Assembly: GCA_035625725.1 (NCBI GenBank)
Contig: DASPPB010000043.1
Location: forward strand, 1-64,000
Direction: 5' to 3'
DNA from: GJ-E10 sp035625725
GTDB taxonomy: Bacteria; Pseudomonadota; Gammaproteobacteria; Burkholderiales; Burkholderiaceae_F
Length of the DNA: 64,000 nt
Under the pieces are notes generated by a model. The model saw only the letters and a list, made by a program, of their open reading frames with translations. It searched no databases and had not been told where the DNA came from. A program made the translations under genes and the position numbers. Shown here piece by piece: positions 16,255 through 25,684 of this stretch; within the stretch, counting starts at the first letter, position 1; every line of letters begins with the position of its first letter.

Positions 16255-18453
16255 TCAGCGATTGTCCTCGACGCGGTATTCGACGTAGGTCCGATCGCGC
16301 AACTGTCGCAGCCACTCCTGCAAAGCCTCCTCCGCCTTGCGGTCTTTGAGTGCCTGCCGCGCCTCCAGGCGCTTGCGCTCCACCGATGACTCCTCAGTAC
16401 GGCGCTCGAGCACCTGGATCAGATGCCAGCCAAACGGCGACTGCACGGGCTCACTGATCTCGTTGATTTTCAGGGCATTCATTGCATTTTCGAAGGCTGG
16501 AACTGTGTCGCCAGGGTACAGCCATCCGAGATCGCCGCCGCGCGTGCTGCTCGGATCCACCGAATACAGGCGTGCGAGCTGGCCAAAATCCTGCCCCCCC
16601 TTCGCGACGCGCTCGCGCAGGTCAAGCAGGCGATGCTTTACCTCGGGTTCAGGCAGCGCGTCAGAAACACGCAAGAGAATGTGCCGCGCATGCGTCTGAG
16701 CCACCGGCTGGTTGGAGAGGTGGACGTTGGCAGCATCACGCTGACCGACGAGCTTGAGAATGTGAAAACCGACCGGGCTGCGTACCAAGGCTATCTCACC
16801 GGGCTTGAGCTTGCGGACCGCATCGGCAAAAAGGCCTGGCAGACGGTCGATGCTGCGCCAGCCCAAATCTCCCCCCTGCAGAGCCTCCGGTGCGGCCGAG
16901 TACCCCGCGGCCAGGCGCCCGAAATCTGCTCCCGACCGCAACTGGGCCAAAAGGTCCTCCGCGCGGCGGCGGGCGCGTTCGACGAATTCGGGGCTGGCGA
17001 TTTCCGGTACACCGATGAGAATCTGCGCCACGTCGTACTGAACCGAGTTCGCAGCAACCGAGCTTTGCTCCTGCAGAAAGTTGTCAATTTCGCCTTCCGA
17101 AATCTGAATCTTGGCGTCGACCTCGCGATCCCGCACCCGCATCATCGTGATTTCGTCACGCATGTCCTCCCGAAACTGGTTAAACGGCACGCCATCGGCC
17201 TCCACCTTCACGCGCATTGCCGCAATATTCATGCCGTTTTGTTCGGCCATCCGACCGACCGCGGAGTTGACCGTGCCGTCATCGACGCGCACACCCGTCT
17301 CCTTGGCAAGTTGCAACTGCGCCTTATCAAGGATGAGTCGTTCCAAAATCTGCTTGCGTAAAACGTCAGCCGGAGGCATCGGAATGCGCTGGCGTGTGAG
17401 TTGTACTTCGGCAAGACGTATCCGGTAGTCGAGCTCTCCAAGGGTGATCACGTCGTCGTTGACGACCGCAATAATGCGATCGAGCACGCGTGCGGATTCG
17501 GCCGTCGAGGCGGTTGCGGCACCGGCTGCATGGGATTTGGCCGCCTCCTCGCCTACTGGCGATGTACCGGAGGTCTGCGCGGCTGTCGGGGTCAAAGTCG
17601 GAGGCGAGACAGCGCTTTCCCCGCCCGCAGGTGGGGGCACCGATGCACCCGATGGCGCCGCCTCCGGCGACGCGCCCGCCTCAGGCAGCGTTCCGGAAGG
17701 CGACGAGGGCAGGTTTGCGGAGGTGGCAGGCGTCTCGGTGGCTGGGGTCCCCGAGGCAGCTTCCACCCCGGTCCCCGTAACTGACGCTGCAGGCGTGGCG
17801 GCCGAGCTAGCGCCAGCCGAACTATCCGACGCCGGCGCGGCGCGAACCGGTGCCGCCGCAGCGCCCGGAGCGAGGGATGGCACCGTTGCGCCGGCCGCCT
17901 GCGGCGTTGCGACCGCGGGCGCAGGCGTTGTGGCCGCGGGGGCCGGGATCACCGAGGTGTCGGTGCTCGGAGCTTTGGGCGTGGGCGCAAACCAAGCATC
18001 CGGGGACCGCGAAGGCACCTTCGCGCCGGCGGCCGGCGGCGTTGCGACAGCCGGCGCGGGCGCTGTGGCCGCGGGCGCGGGCGCTGTGGCCGCGGGGGCC
18101 GGGATCACCGAGGTGTCGGTGCTCGGAGCTTTGGGCGTGGGCGCAAACCAAGCATCCGGGGACCGCGAAGGCGCCTTCGTGCCGGCGGCCGGCGGCGTCG
18201 CGACCGCGGGCGCAGGGGTTGCGGCAGCCGGAGCCGGGGTCGCCGAACCGTCAGCCGCTGGCGCGACGCCAGCAGGTGCCGACGGGGTGTCGGGCGAGCG
18301 CGGGGACGCAGCCGCTGCGCCTTGCTCGGACGAGGGCGAGGTCTGCGCCAAAGCCGCATGGGACAGAGGCAAGAATACGACGGCCGCCAGCAACAGAGCG
18401 CCTGCGCCCGACCATGAGACGGCAGAATTTCGGATTGAAAAGCGACGCAACAT
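16255..18453 (-). CDS. surA: periplasmic chaperone SurA with Ala/Pro-rich repeat linker
   Basis: A 732-residue chaperone/peptidyl-prolyl isomerase that escorts outer-membrane proteins such as LptD to the BAM complex. A signal peptide covers roughly residues 1-33 (ending SHAALAQ). Residues about 34-318 are a low-complexity Ala/Pro/Ser/Thr-rich stretch with tandem units containing SPDAWFAPTPKAPSTDTSVI. The SurA core (about 320-732) then begins at RVLDRIIAVVNDDVITLGEL and has two parvulin domains. The core alone is close to the whole E. coli protein (428 residues), so the linker is an insertion unusual for SurA. The ATG at 18453 was chosen because it begins the signal peptide, four bases after lptD. 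Confidence 0.92.
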   Translation of the reverse strand: MLRRFSIRNSAVSWSGAGALLLAAVVFLPLSHAALAQTSPSSEQGAAAASPRSPDTPSAPAGVAPAADGSATPAPAAATPAPAVATPPAAGTKAPSRSPDAWFAPTPKAPSTDTSVIPAPAATAPAPAATAPAPAVATPPAAGAKVPSRSPDAWFAPTPKAPSTDTSVIPAPAATTPAPAVATPQAAGATVPSLAPGAAAAPVRAAPASDSSAGASSAATPAASVTGTGVEAASGTPATETPATSANLPSSPSGTLPEAGASPEAAPSGASVPPPAGGESAVSPPTLTPTAAQTSGTSPVGEEAAKSHAAGAATASTAESARVLDRIIAVVNDDVITLGELDYRIRLAEVQLTRQRIPMPPADVLRKQILERLILDKAQLQLAKETGVRVDDGTVNSAVGRMAEQNGMNIAAMRVKVEADGVPFNQFREDMRDEITMMRVRDREVDAKIQISEGEIDNFLQEQSSVAANSVQYDVAQILIGVPEIASPEFVERARRRAEDLLAQLRSGADFGRLAAGYSAAPEALQGGDLGWRSIDRLPGLFADAVRKLKPGEIALVRSPVGFHILKLVGQRDAANVHLSNQPVAQTHARHILLRVSDALPEPEVKHRLLDLRERVAKGGQDFGQLARLYSVDPSSTRGGDLGWLYPGDTVPAFENAMNALKINEISEPVQSPFGWHLIQVLERRTEESSVERKRLEARQALKDRKAEEALQEWLRQLRDRTYVEYRVEDNR
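17929..18240 (-). repeat. 156-bp in-frame tandem repeat inside surA
   Basis: Two adjacent copies start at 17929 and 18085. The first 88 bases are identical between copies; the second half has scattered changes. The period is 52 codons, so the frame is kept. A third, degenerate copy may extend on both sides, judging from the Ala/Pro protein pattern. This is recent tandem duplication within the linker. Confidence 0.85.
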
Positions 18454-18457
18454 CGGA

Positions 18458-20962
18458 CTACTCGTAATGTTCAAATGGACCCGTGGGAATGGGAAGCGGA
18501 TTGATGCGCTGATAGCCTGTGATATTACGCTGCAGCTGATCGAGCGGATTTGTACCGACACTGGTCAGGCCATTGAGTTCGATTTGCAAAAATGCTGTCG
18601 TTGTATAGTTGCTGCTATAGGCGACCGTATTGGGCAGGGCAACGGCATAGCGAGACAGCACGAAGCGGCCAACCCAACAGTCGGCCTTGTACTCGAGGCC
18701 GAGCACGGTCTCGACCCAGTCGGCTTGGGCCACTGAGAAATCCAATGCCCCGACCGCGTACCAACGGGAACTGAGCGGCCATTGCCCCGAGACGCGGAAA
18801 TCGTCGATGAGCACGCCTTCCAGTGTGGGCGTCATGTATCGGTAGCTGAAGTTGAAGACCGACGAGGGACGCGGCTGCCAGTGGAACCCGAAGGTGGCCA
18901 GTTCCAGCTGGCTCATGAACGTCGAATAGTCGAGCCCGACGTCAACACTCCACTTCTTGCCCAACGAGGCGTTGGCCACGAGCAGTGTATCGGAGGCGGT
19001 GTTCGTGCGCGGCGTACCGCCGGGCAAGGTGACGAGGTTTGGACCAAAGTAAAAAACCTGCCCCATCGCCACGCGAAGTCGCTCAGCGCCACTTTCATCG
19101 TTGATTGTGCGCGTGACGAGCGCCACGGTGAGCTGGTCGTCCTGAGAAATTCGATCGCTGCCCGTAAAGCTGTTCTCGGTGAACAACTGTGCGAAATTGA
19201 AGTCCGAATACGCGCTATCGAAGTTCGGCAGCTGATTTTGATTGCGATAGGGAACGAAGGCGTAATACAGCCGCGGCTCGAGCGTCTGCGTGGACGCTTG
19301 ACCGAGCCAGTTTACGGGCCGCTCGAAGACCAGGCCCGAGTCCATCGAAAGCAGTGGCAGGCTGCGAGACGCGCTCGTGCTGCCCGAGTTGAAAGTCGGG
19401 TCGAGCTCGTAGTACGTGTAGTGCCACTGCGCTTTGGGCACTAGGAACCATCCCGGCGCCAAAATCGGATAACTGGCGCTGGGATTGGCGACAAAGCGCG
19501 ACCCGTCTTGCGTGTACCACCCTGGCGAGTAGGTCGTCACCGAGGGCACAAACAAGGGGTTGATAGCCGGGTGCTGCCATCGGGTGGCGTCAAATGCGCT
19601 GCTCAGGTCAAAACCGTGCCAGTCCGAACGCCCGAAGTTCAAGGCCAGGTCGGGCACTCGCTCGTAGGGACCCGGGTCCGTGGTTGCGAGCAGCGAGACC
19701 AGCGTCTGGCTCTTGTCCCAGCGCACCGCCGCGTTCCAGTACGGCTGCAGGTACGTGACGTTGACTTCCTGCGGCAGAACATAGGGGGTGGAATTGACGA
19801 TATTGTGGGTGAAATCGATAAGGTAGTTGTCGTCGGAGACGCGGTTGTAATTTACGTCCACCCGCAGACCCGTGAAATTCGCGTACTGCCCCTGCGCCAA
19901 GATGTGGTCGCGCATGGTGCCCGTCGAGCGGTCATAGGGCAGGATGTCGTAGTCGATCTGCCCTCGGACTTGCGGCTCCAGAAACCGGAATTCGTTGTCC
20001 AGCGCCACACCTCGGCGCGGCATGACATCGGGGGTGATCGTGTAATCGCGATTGGGTGCGATGTTCCAGTAGATTGGAACGATGAACTCTTGTCCCAGGC
20101 GGCTGTCTTGGTAAAAACCCGGCGTGAGCACACCACTGCGACGCTGATCGCCCAGCGGTAGATCGAAATACGGGGAAGCAAATAGCGGCACGCCCTCGAA
20201 GTACAAGGTCGCGCCATGAGCAACGGCTTCTTCGTCGACACGATTGATGTCCAGCGTGTCGGCGCGGATCCACCAGGCGACCTTGTTCGGTTGGCAGGTC
20301 GTGAAGGTCGCGTCATGCAAGCGAATATCATCGTCGCTCAAAAACTCAATCAGACGCGACTCTCCGCGACCTCCATTGGCGGCGTACGAGTAGTTGGCTT
20401 GGGGCATTTCTCCTGTGTGCGCTTCGAGCTTGAAGTCGAGCGATGGACCGTCAAAGGCCGCCCCACGATCGAAAAGGTGGACCTTTCCACGCGCCTTGAG
20501 CTCGTCGTCCTCAAACTGATAGGTGACGCGCTCCGCGCGCAGCACCAGCCCGTCGTGGCGCAGCTCGACCGCCCCTTCGAAGGTCGCGTTCTCGCTGACT
20601 TCGCCCTCGGCGCGGTCGGCCCGCGCAAAGACCGGCCCGGAGGCCGCGACGACCCCGCGTCCGCCACCGAGCGCGCGCTCAACGCGTAGCGATACGGAAA
20701 CCGGTGCCCGGGCAACGGCAGCCGCCGAGGCCGGGGTGCCAGGGGCGGGCGGCGCGGAGGCCGGGGCGCCTGGGGAGACGCCCGCGGGCTGCGGGGCCGT
20801 AGTCTCCTGGGCGCGCACGTGCGGCAGGCCGGCCAGAAGCGGAAGCAGGACGCAAACCGGCGCCAGCGCCGATCGCGGGAATTGGCGACGCGAGGGTCTG
20901 GGCGAGCACCCGCTACCTCCTGCGCCGGCAATCGGCTTTCTTGGCAAGAAAATCGCTCCCAC
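18458..20962 (-). CDS. lptD: LPS-assembly protein LptD
   Basis: An 834-residue outer-membrane beta-barrel that inserts lipopolysaccharide into the outer leaflet with LptE. A signal peptide ends near LPHVRAQ (about residue 51), followed by a Pro/Ala spacer, an OstA/LptA-like beta-jellyroll (about 95-225) and the barrel. Only two cysteines appear in the mature part, one after the jellyroll (FTTCQPNK) and one near the C-terminus (KADCWVGRF), so a single disulfide would link the domains rather than the two of E. coli. The start is approximate; inner starts could shorten the polar N-terminus. It heads the minus-strand operon and is divergent from amgK. Confidence 0.94.
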   Translation of the reverse strand: MGAIFLPRKPIAGAGGSGCSPRPSRRQFPRSALAPVCVLLPLLAGLPHVRAQETTAPQPAGVSPGAPASAPPAPGTPASAAAVARAPVSVSLRVERALGGGRGVVAASGPVFARADRAEGEVSENATFEGAVELRHDGLVLRAERVTYQFEDDELKARGKVHLFDRGAAFDGPSLDFKLEAHTGEMPQANYSYAANGGRGESRLIEFLSDDDIRLHDATFTTCQPNKVAWWIRADTLDINRVDEEAVAHGATLYFEGVPLFASPYFDLPLGDQRRSGVLTPGFYQDSRLGQEFIVPIYWNIAPNRDYTITPDVMPRRGVALDNEFRFLEPQVRGQIDYDILPYDRSTGTMRDHILAQGQYANFTGLRVDVNYNRVSDDNYLIDFTHNIVNSTPYVLPQEVNVTYLQPYWNAAVRWDKSQTLVSLLATTDPGPYERVPDLALNFGRSDWHGFDLSSAFDATRWQHPAINPLFVPSVTTYSPGWYTQDGSRFVANPSASYPILAPGWFLVPKAQWHYTYYELDPTFNSGSTSASRSLPLLSMDSGLVFERPVNWLGQASTQTLEPRLYYAFVPYRNQNQLPNFDSAYSDFNFAQLFTENSFTGSDRISQDDQLTVALVTRTINDESGAERLRVAMGQVFYFGPNLVTLPGGTPRTNTASDTLLVANASLGKKWSVDVGLDYSTFMSQLELATFGFHWQPRPSSVFNFSYRYMTPTLEGVLIDDFRVSGQWPLSSRWYAVGALDFSVAQADWVETVLGLEYKADCWVGRFVLSRYAVALPNTVAYSSNYTTTAFLQIELNGLTSVGTNPLDQLQRNITGYQRINPLPIPTGPFEHYE

Positions 20963-21132
20963 GAAATAGCCTTTACCTCGTGCACGCGCCCCACCCGGCC
21001 ACCAGAGCGCGGCGGCGCGCCATTATGATGGATTGTTGGATACATTCCGTTGCGCCACCGATCATTGGCGTCGTCAAAAGGCCCGGGCATGGGCCCGCCG
21101 ATCCACGACTGCCCCACTTGCCAAGGAGAATC

Positions 21133-22194
21133 GTGACCCGCGAACGACCCGTTGATGAGCGCCTGGAGCGGCTGCGATCGTGGCTGCAGCCGCTGGTGCG
21201 CACCTATCGACTGCGCCTCGAAACACTGCGGCCGGCATCGAGCGATGCCAGTTTTCGGCGTTATTTTCGAGTCGACGCGGCCGCAGGCGGGCCCGCGCCA
21301 GACGAGGCCACGTCGTTCGTGGCGATGGATGCGCCGCCTACGCACGAAGACTGCCGGCCATATGTGCACGTCGCCGGATTGCTGGCGCGGCAGCAAGTCA
21401 GCGCTCCGGCAATCATCGCGAGCGATTTCGAGCAGGGATTTTTGCTACTCTCGGATTTCGGCAGCACGACCTACGCCGATGCCCTTGCGCAGCCTGGGGC
21501 CGACGTCGCGGCGCTCTACGCGGATGCCATCGGCGCCCTCGTGCGGCTGCAAAAAGCCCCGCTTGACGCAGCGCTTCCTGCCTACGACGAGCAGCGTCTG
21601 CGCTCCGAGATGCAGCTGTTCCCTGACTGGTACCTCGCACGCCACCTCGGCAAGGAACTCGTGGCTCGTGAGCGCGAGCTCCTTGAAGCAACGTTCGCGC
21701 TCTTAATCGAATCGGCGCGTGCGCAGTCCCAGGTGCTCGTGCACCGTGACTACCATTGCCGCAATCTCATGGTGCTTGTTCCGCGACAACGAAACCCGGG
21801 CGTACTCGATTTTCAGGATGCGGTGGTAGGGCCGATCACATACGACCTCGTTTCCTTGCTGCGCGATGCCTATGTGGAGTGGCCCGAGTCCCAGCAACTG
21901 GACTGGGCGGCGCGCTACTGGGAGCTTGCGCGTGCCGCCGCTTTGCCCGTGCCCACGCGTTTTGATTCGTTTTGGCGCGATCTCGAGTGGATGGGGCTGC
22001 AACGTACCCTCAAGGTCCTGGGAATTTTCTCACGCTTGTGCTATCGGGATGGCAAGTCTCGCTACCTGGCCGATATTCCTCTCGTCTTGCGTCACACCCA
22101 GCGCGTGGTGGAACGCTACGGGGCTTTCGACAGTCTGGCTCGGCTGCTTGACCGCGTGCACGATCGTGCGCGACAGACGGGATTGACTTTCTGA
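21133..22194 (+). CDS. amgK: N-acetylmuramate/N-acetylglucosamine kinase AmgK
   Basis: A 353-residue cytosolic sugar kinase of the aminoglycoside-phosphotransferase fold that makes MurNAc alpha-1-phosphate for peptidoglycan recycling. Kinase motifs HRDYHCRNLM (catalytic HxDxxxxN) and LDFQDAVVGPITYDLVSLL are intact. The frame is open back to 20941, but AAGGAG at 21123-21128 places the start at GTG 21133. Overlap with murU, the next enzyme of the same route, supports this kinase over generic APH proteins. This pathway bypasses de novo UDP-MurNAc synthesis. Confidence 0.9.
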   Translation: MTRERPVDERLERLRSWLQPLVRTYRLRLETLRPASSDASFRRYFRVDAAAGGPAPDEATSFVAMDAPPTHEDCRPYVHVAGLLARQQVSAPAIIASDFEQGFLLLSDFGSTTYADALAQPGADVAALYADAIGALVRLQKAPLDAALPAYDEQRLRSEMQLFPDWYLARHLGKELVARERELLEATFALLIESARAQSQVLVHRDYHCRNLMVLVPRQRNPGVLDFQDAVVGPITYDLVSLLRDAYVEWPESQQLDWAARYWELARAAALPVPTRFDSFWRDLEWMGLQRTLKVLGIFSRLCYRDGKSRYLADIPLVLRHTQRVVERYGAFDSLARLLDRVHDRARQTGLTF

Positions 22195-22889
22195 TGCACG
22201 CCTTGATCCTGGCCGCGGGCCGGGGCGAGCGCATGCGGCCACTGAGCGACACGGTGGCCAAGCCTCTGCTTCCGGTCGCCGGACGCCGTCTCATCGAATG
22301 GCAGATCGACGGTCTTGTGCGTGCCAACGTCATCGATATCGTCATCAACACCGCGCATTTGGCCACGCAAATCGAATCGACGCTCGGAGATGGCAGCCAC
22401 TATGGTGCGCGCATCTGCTACTCCCACGAGGGCGAAAGTTCCCAAGACGCGCTCGAGACACTTGGCGGTATTGTCAAGGCGCTGCCCCTGCTAGGGCCCC
22501 GTCCCTTCCTGGTTGTCAGCAGCGACGTTGTGACGGACTTCGAGTATGGCGCGCTCGGCCCTGCCACGGCAGCCATCGAGCGCGGAGAATTCGACGCCCA
22601 CTTGGTACTCGTCGAAAACCCTAGCTACCACCCGCAGGGCGACATGGGACTGGGCCAGGGCCCGGCCGGAAGCATCGCCACCCGCGTCCCTCCCTTGCTC
22701 ACCTACGGGAACATCGGCGTGCTAGCGCCGCGGCTTTTCGCGGGCCTGACGGCGCAGCGGGCGCCCCTTTTTCCGTGGCTGTTTGACGCCGTGGAGCGCG
22801 GGCGGGTGAGTGCGCAACTCTGGCGCGGTCGCTGGTGGAACGTAGGCACGCCGCAAGATCTCGCGGCGGTCGATAAAATCTGCCGATGA
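22194..22889 (+). CDS. murU: N-acetylmuramate alpha-1-phosphate uridylyltransferase
   Basis: A 231-residue nucleotidyltransferase that converts MurNAc alpha-1-phosphate to UDP-MurNAc. The NTP-transferase signature LAAGRGERMRPLS (about 5-17) is followed by KPLLPVAGRRLIEW. The sequence ends with RWWNVGTPQDLAAVD, typical of MurU rather than of GlmU or GalU. Its ATG shares a base with the amgK stop, and it overlaps the following hydroxylase gene. Confidence 0.92.
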   Translation: MHALILAAGRGERMRPLSDTVAKPLLPVAGRRLIEWQIDGLVRANVIDIVINTAHLATQIESTLGDGSHYGARICYSHEGESSQDALETLGGIVKALPLLGPRPFLVVSSDVVTDFEYGALGPATAAIERGEFDAHLVLVENPSYHPQGDMGLGQGPAGSIATRVPPLLTYGNIGVLAPRLFAGLTAQRAPLFPWLFDAVERGRVSAQLWRGRWWNVGTPQDLAAVDKICR

Positions 22890-24154
22890 CGGCCATCCGC
22901 GCACCCGAAGCACCACCTCTCCAGGCCCCGCGCCGCGTGCCTGCACTCGAGGCTGCGGATGCGCCCGGGGCGCGGGCGTGCGGCCACAGCGCACCCGTCA
23001 TTATTCTCGGCGGCGGTCCGATCGGACTTGTTTGCGCTTTGCTGCTTGCGCGGCAAGGCTTCCAAAGCCGACTCGTGGATGCGCGTCCCTTGGAGGTCTT
23101 GCAGCGGGATCGGCGCTTGCTTGCGCTTTCGCGCGGCAGCTTGCAGGTGCTTGATTCCTTGCTCGGGCCGGACTTTGCTCCCACGGCGCTCATCGAATGC
23201 GTTCACGTGAGCTCTAGCGGCGAACCGGGAGCGACGCATTTGAGTGCGCAGGACTTCGGCGGCGTTGCCCTGGGTGCAACGATTTGGTACGCAGATCTGG
23301 TCGGCGCACTCGCGCATGCCGCCGCGGGCAATGCCTGCATCGTCATCGAGCGGCCGCGGCGAGCGCTGCGCGTCGACCAGAGCATCGATCGCGTTCGCGT
23401 AGCCCTCGATGATGGCCAGCTGCTGGAAGGCTGCTTGGCCATCGATGCCGAAGGCAGTCCGCCGCGTCCGCGCGAACCCGCCCAATTCGCGCTGCTGGCC
23501 GACGTGGGCTTTGCGCAAGGCGCTCCGGAGTGCGCAATGGAACGCTTCACGCGGGAGGGGCCGTTGGCCCTGCTTCCTGTGCCCTCCGCGAGCGCGGCGC
23601 TTCGCGCGGACGCACGCGAAGAGGGCACCACCCGCATGTCGATGATCTGGTGCCTGCCAGCGTCCCTCGCCCGGGCACGAATGGATATGGCCGCTGGCGA
23701 GTTGCTCGCTTGCATCGGCCGTGCGTTGGGACCGCGCGTGGGCGCTCCCGTGCAGCTCGGCGATCGCAGCATCTTTCCGCTGACCGTGCACTGGCTACGG
23801 CGCACCTGTGAGCACCGACTCGTCCATCTGGGCAATGCCGCCCAGACGCTGCACCCTGTTGCAGGGCAGGGGTTTAACCTAGGAATCCGTGACTGCGTAG
23901 CCTTGGTCGAGTCCCTGATCGATGCGCACACCGACGACTCAATTGATGCGCTGGCCGCGCTCACCAAGTACCGCGCGCGCCGGCGCCTGGATCGGGCGAT
24001 CGTTCCCTCCCTGACAAGCGCCCTGCCGCGGATATTTACTTCATTGGCTCCTCCGGTTGCGCTCGCACGCTCGGCGGCCATGGTCGCGCTTGACCTCGTG
24101 CCTATAGTGCGCCGAGAGTTCGCGCGCCTGCTGATGTTCGGCGCACCGCGATGA
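22886..24154 (+). CDS. UbiH/UbiF/COQ6-family FAD-dependent hydroxylase
   Basis: A 422-residue flavoprotein monooxygenase probably hydroxylating the ring of a ubiquinone precursor. After a polar 35-residue N-terminus the dinucleotide motif ILGGGPIGLVCALLLARQGF binds FAD, and GNAAQTLHPVAGQGFNLGIRD is the conserved second FAD signature of the UbiH family. Which ring position it acts on cannot be told from sequence. It overlaps murU and dusB, so it is read in the same transcript. Confidence 0.88.
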   Translation: MTAIRAPEAPPLQAPRRVPALEAADAPGARACGHSAPVIILGGGPIGLVCALLLARQGFQSRLVDARPLEVLQRDRRLLALSRGSLQVLDSLLGPDFAPTALIECVHVSSSGEPGATHLSAQDFGGVALGATIWYADLVGALAHAAAGNACIVIERPRRALRVDQSIDRVRVALDDGQLLEGCLAIDAEGSPPRPREPAQFALLADVGFAQGAPECAMERFTREGPLALLPVPSASAALRADAREEGTTRMSMIWCLPASLARARMDMAAGELLACIGRALGPRVGAPVQLGDRSIFPLTVHWLRRTCEHRLVHLGNAAQTLHPVAGQGFNLGIRDCVALVESLIDAHTDDSIDALAALTKYRARRRLDRAIVPSLTSALPRIFTSLAPPVALARSAAMVALDLVPIVRREFARLLMFGAPR

Positions 24155-25251
24155 CAGTGAAAATCGGCGCCTACATATTGCCCAATCGGATCTTTGCGGC
24201 CCCCATGGCCGGGATCGCTGACCGACCTTTTCGGCGCTTGTGCCGGGCGCTCGGGGCAGGCTACACCGTCGGCGAAATGGCCACTGCCGATCCGCGCCTG
24301 CGCGCGAGCCGCAAAACCTCGCGGCGGCTTTGTAGCGAAGGCGAGGGCGAACCCGTCGCGATCCAGCTCGCCGGTGCCGATCCGCAAATGCTGGCGGATG
24401 CGGCCTGTTATGCAGCGGATCGCGGCGCACAGATCATCGACATCAACATGGGATGTCCGGTAAAGAAAGTCTGCAACGCGGCAGCTGGCTCCGCGCTGCT
24501 GCGCGACGAAGCTCTGGTGGGTCGCATCCTAGACGCTGTCGTGCGTGCGGTCGGCGTACCGGTAACCCTGAAACTGCGCACGGGGTGGTCCCCACAGGAT
24601 CGAAACGCAGCTCGCGTCGGCCGGATGGCCGAGACCGCCGGCATTCAGCTTCTGGTTTTGCACGGCCGAACCCGCGCCTGCGGATTCGGCGGAAGCGCCG
24701 AATACGACACGATCGGCGAGGTCAAAAGCCGCGTGCGGATCCCCGTGGTTGCCAACGGGGACATTGATTCGCCAGAAAAGGCCCGACACGTGCTGAACTA
24801 TACCGGGGCCGACGCGGTGATGATCGGCCGCGCCGCGCAGGCGCGTCCGTGGATCTTTCGCGAAATTGATCATTTCTTGCGAAACGGTACCAAACTGCCG
24901 GCAATACGTATTGCCGAGCTGCGGCCGCTGCTGCTGCAATTTTTGGATGAGCATTATTCGCACCACGGCGAACTCCTTGGTGCGCGCATCGCGCGCAAGC
25001 GCATCCACTTTCTCGCTCGTTCGCTGCGCGGGGGCCGGGAGTTGTGCGAGCGCATCAACGCGATGGACGATTGCATGCAGCAACGTCGAGCGTTGGATGA
25101 ATTTTTGCTGGAATCGGCTGCACGGCATCCATTTTTTGAGTACATTGATGCTGCCGAGGACCTCTTGCTGGAAGAGGAGCAGCGAGCGAGGATGCGCGAG
25201 CGTGCATCATTGACACAACAGACAACGGTTTTACCGGTGGGCCCGCAATGA
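24151..25251 (+). CDS. dusB: tRNA-dihydrouridine synthase B
   Basis: A 366-residue FMN enzyme that reduces uridine in the tRNA D-loop. The TIM barrel starts with PNRIFAAPMAGIADRPFRRL, and the catalytic cysteine is C108 in NMGCPVKKVCNAAAGSALL. The C-terminal helical domain ends near residue 345. Its four-base overlap with fis recreates the dusB-fis operon known from E. coli and other proteobacteria. Confidence 0.95.
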   Translation: MTVKIGAYILPNRIFAAPMAGIADRPFRRLCRALGAGYTVGEMATADPRLRASRKTSRRLCSEGEGEPVAIQLAGADPQMLADAACYAADRGAQIIDINMGCPVKKVCNAAAGSALLRDEALVGRILDAVVRAVGVPVTLKLRTGWSPQDRNAARVGRMAETAGIQLLVLHGRTRACGFGGSAEYDTIGEVKSRVRIPVVANGDIDSPEKARHVLNYTGADAVMIGRAAQARPWIFREIDHFLRNGTKLPAIRIAELRPLLLQFLDEHYSHHGELLGARIARKRIHFLARSLRGGRELCERINAMDDCMQQRRALDEFLLESAARHPFFEYIDAAEDLLLEEEQRARMRERASLTQQTTVLPVGPQ

Positions 25252-25673
25252 CGAGGGCGCTGGTGACAGAGCAATCCCGGGGGGAGGAGTTGGGCGTGAA
25301 CCGCTTGGCCACACGCAAGGCAGCCGCATCGACGGGAAAATCGACCCAGGCGGCCGGCGACTCCGTTTGCGGACGCAATAGCGCTCCGCCGGCCACAGCC
25401 GTCGCGGGTGCGCGCGCGACGGCGCAGCAGGCTGCGCGCAGAGAAACCGAATCGTTGGAACAATGCGTATTTCGCAGCCTCGACCAATACTTCGCCGATT
25501 TAGCCGGCGCAAAGCCCCATGCGCTGCATCAGATGGTGCTGGGCGCCATTGAAAGGCCGCTGCTGTTATTCGCCCTGCACCGCTGCGACGGCAACCAATC
25601 GGCGGCCGCGGAGTTGCTGGGCATCAACCGCAATACCCTGCGGCGCAAGCTGCAAGACTACGGACTGCAGTAA
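25248..25673 (+). CDS. fis: Fis-family DNA-binding protein
   Basis: A 141-residue protein whose last 75 residues match Fis: a dimerisation helix region (SLDQYFADLAGAKPHALHQM) and a C-terminal helix-turn-helix (NQSAAAELLGINRNTLRRKL). Fis bends DNA and adjusts rRNA promoters and chromosome topology. The first 60 residues are a polar Ala/Thr/Arg-rich extension not seen in classical Fis. An internal GTG (25296) would remove part of it, but the ATG overlapping the dusB stop is the simplest start. purH follows 11 bases later. Confidence 0.9.
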   Translation: MTRALVTEQSRGEELGVNRLATRKAAASTGKSTQAAGDSVCGRNSAPPATAVAGARATAQQAARRETESLEQCVFRSLDQYFADLAGAKPHALHQMVLGAIERPLLLFALHRCDGNQSAAAELLGINRNTLRRKLQDYGLQ

Positions 25674-25684
25674 GGCGCGCCACC

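Noticed and set aside
17929..18240. possible CRISPR array because of direct repeats
   Set aside because: The repeat unit is 156 bases, in frame with surA, and there are no spacers or cas genes.
17444..18736. 430-residue Gly/Ala-rich frame opposite surA
   Set aside because: It is the complement of the Ala/Pro repeat tract and continues into lptD antisense; there is no start signal.
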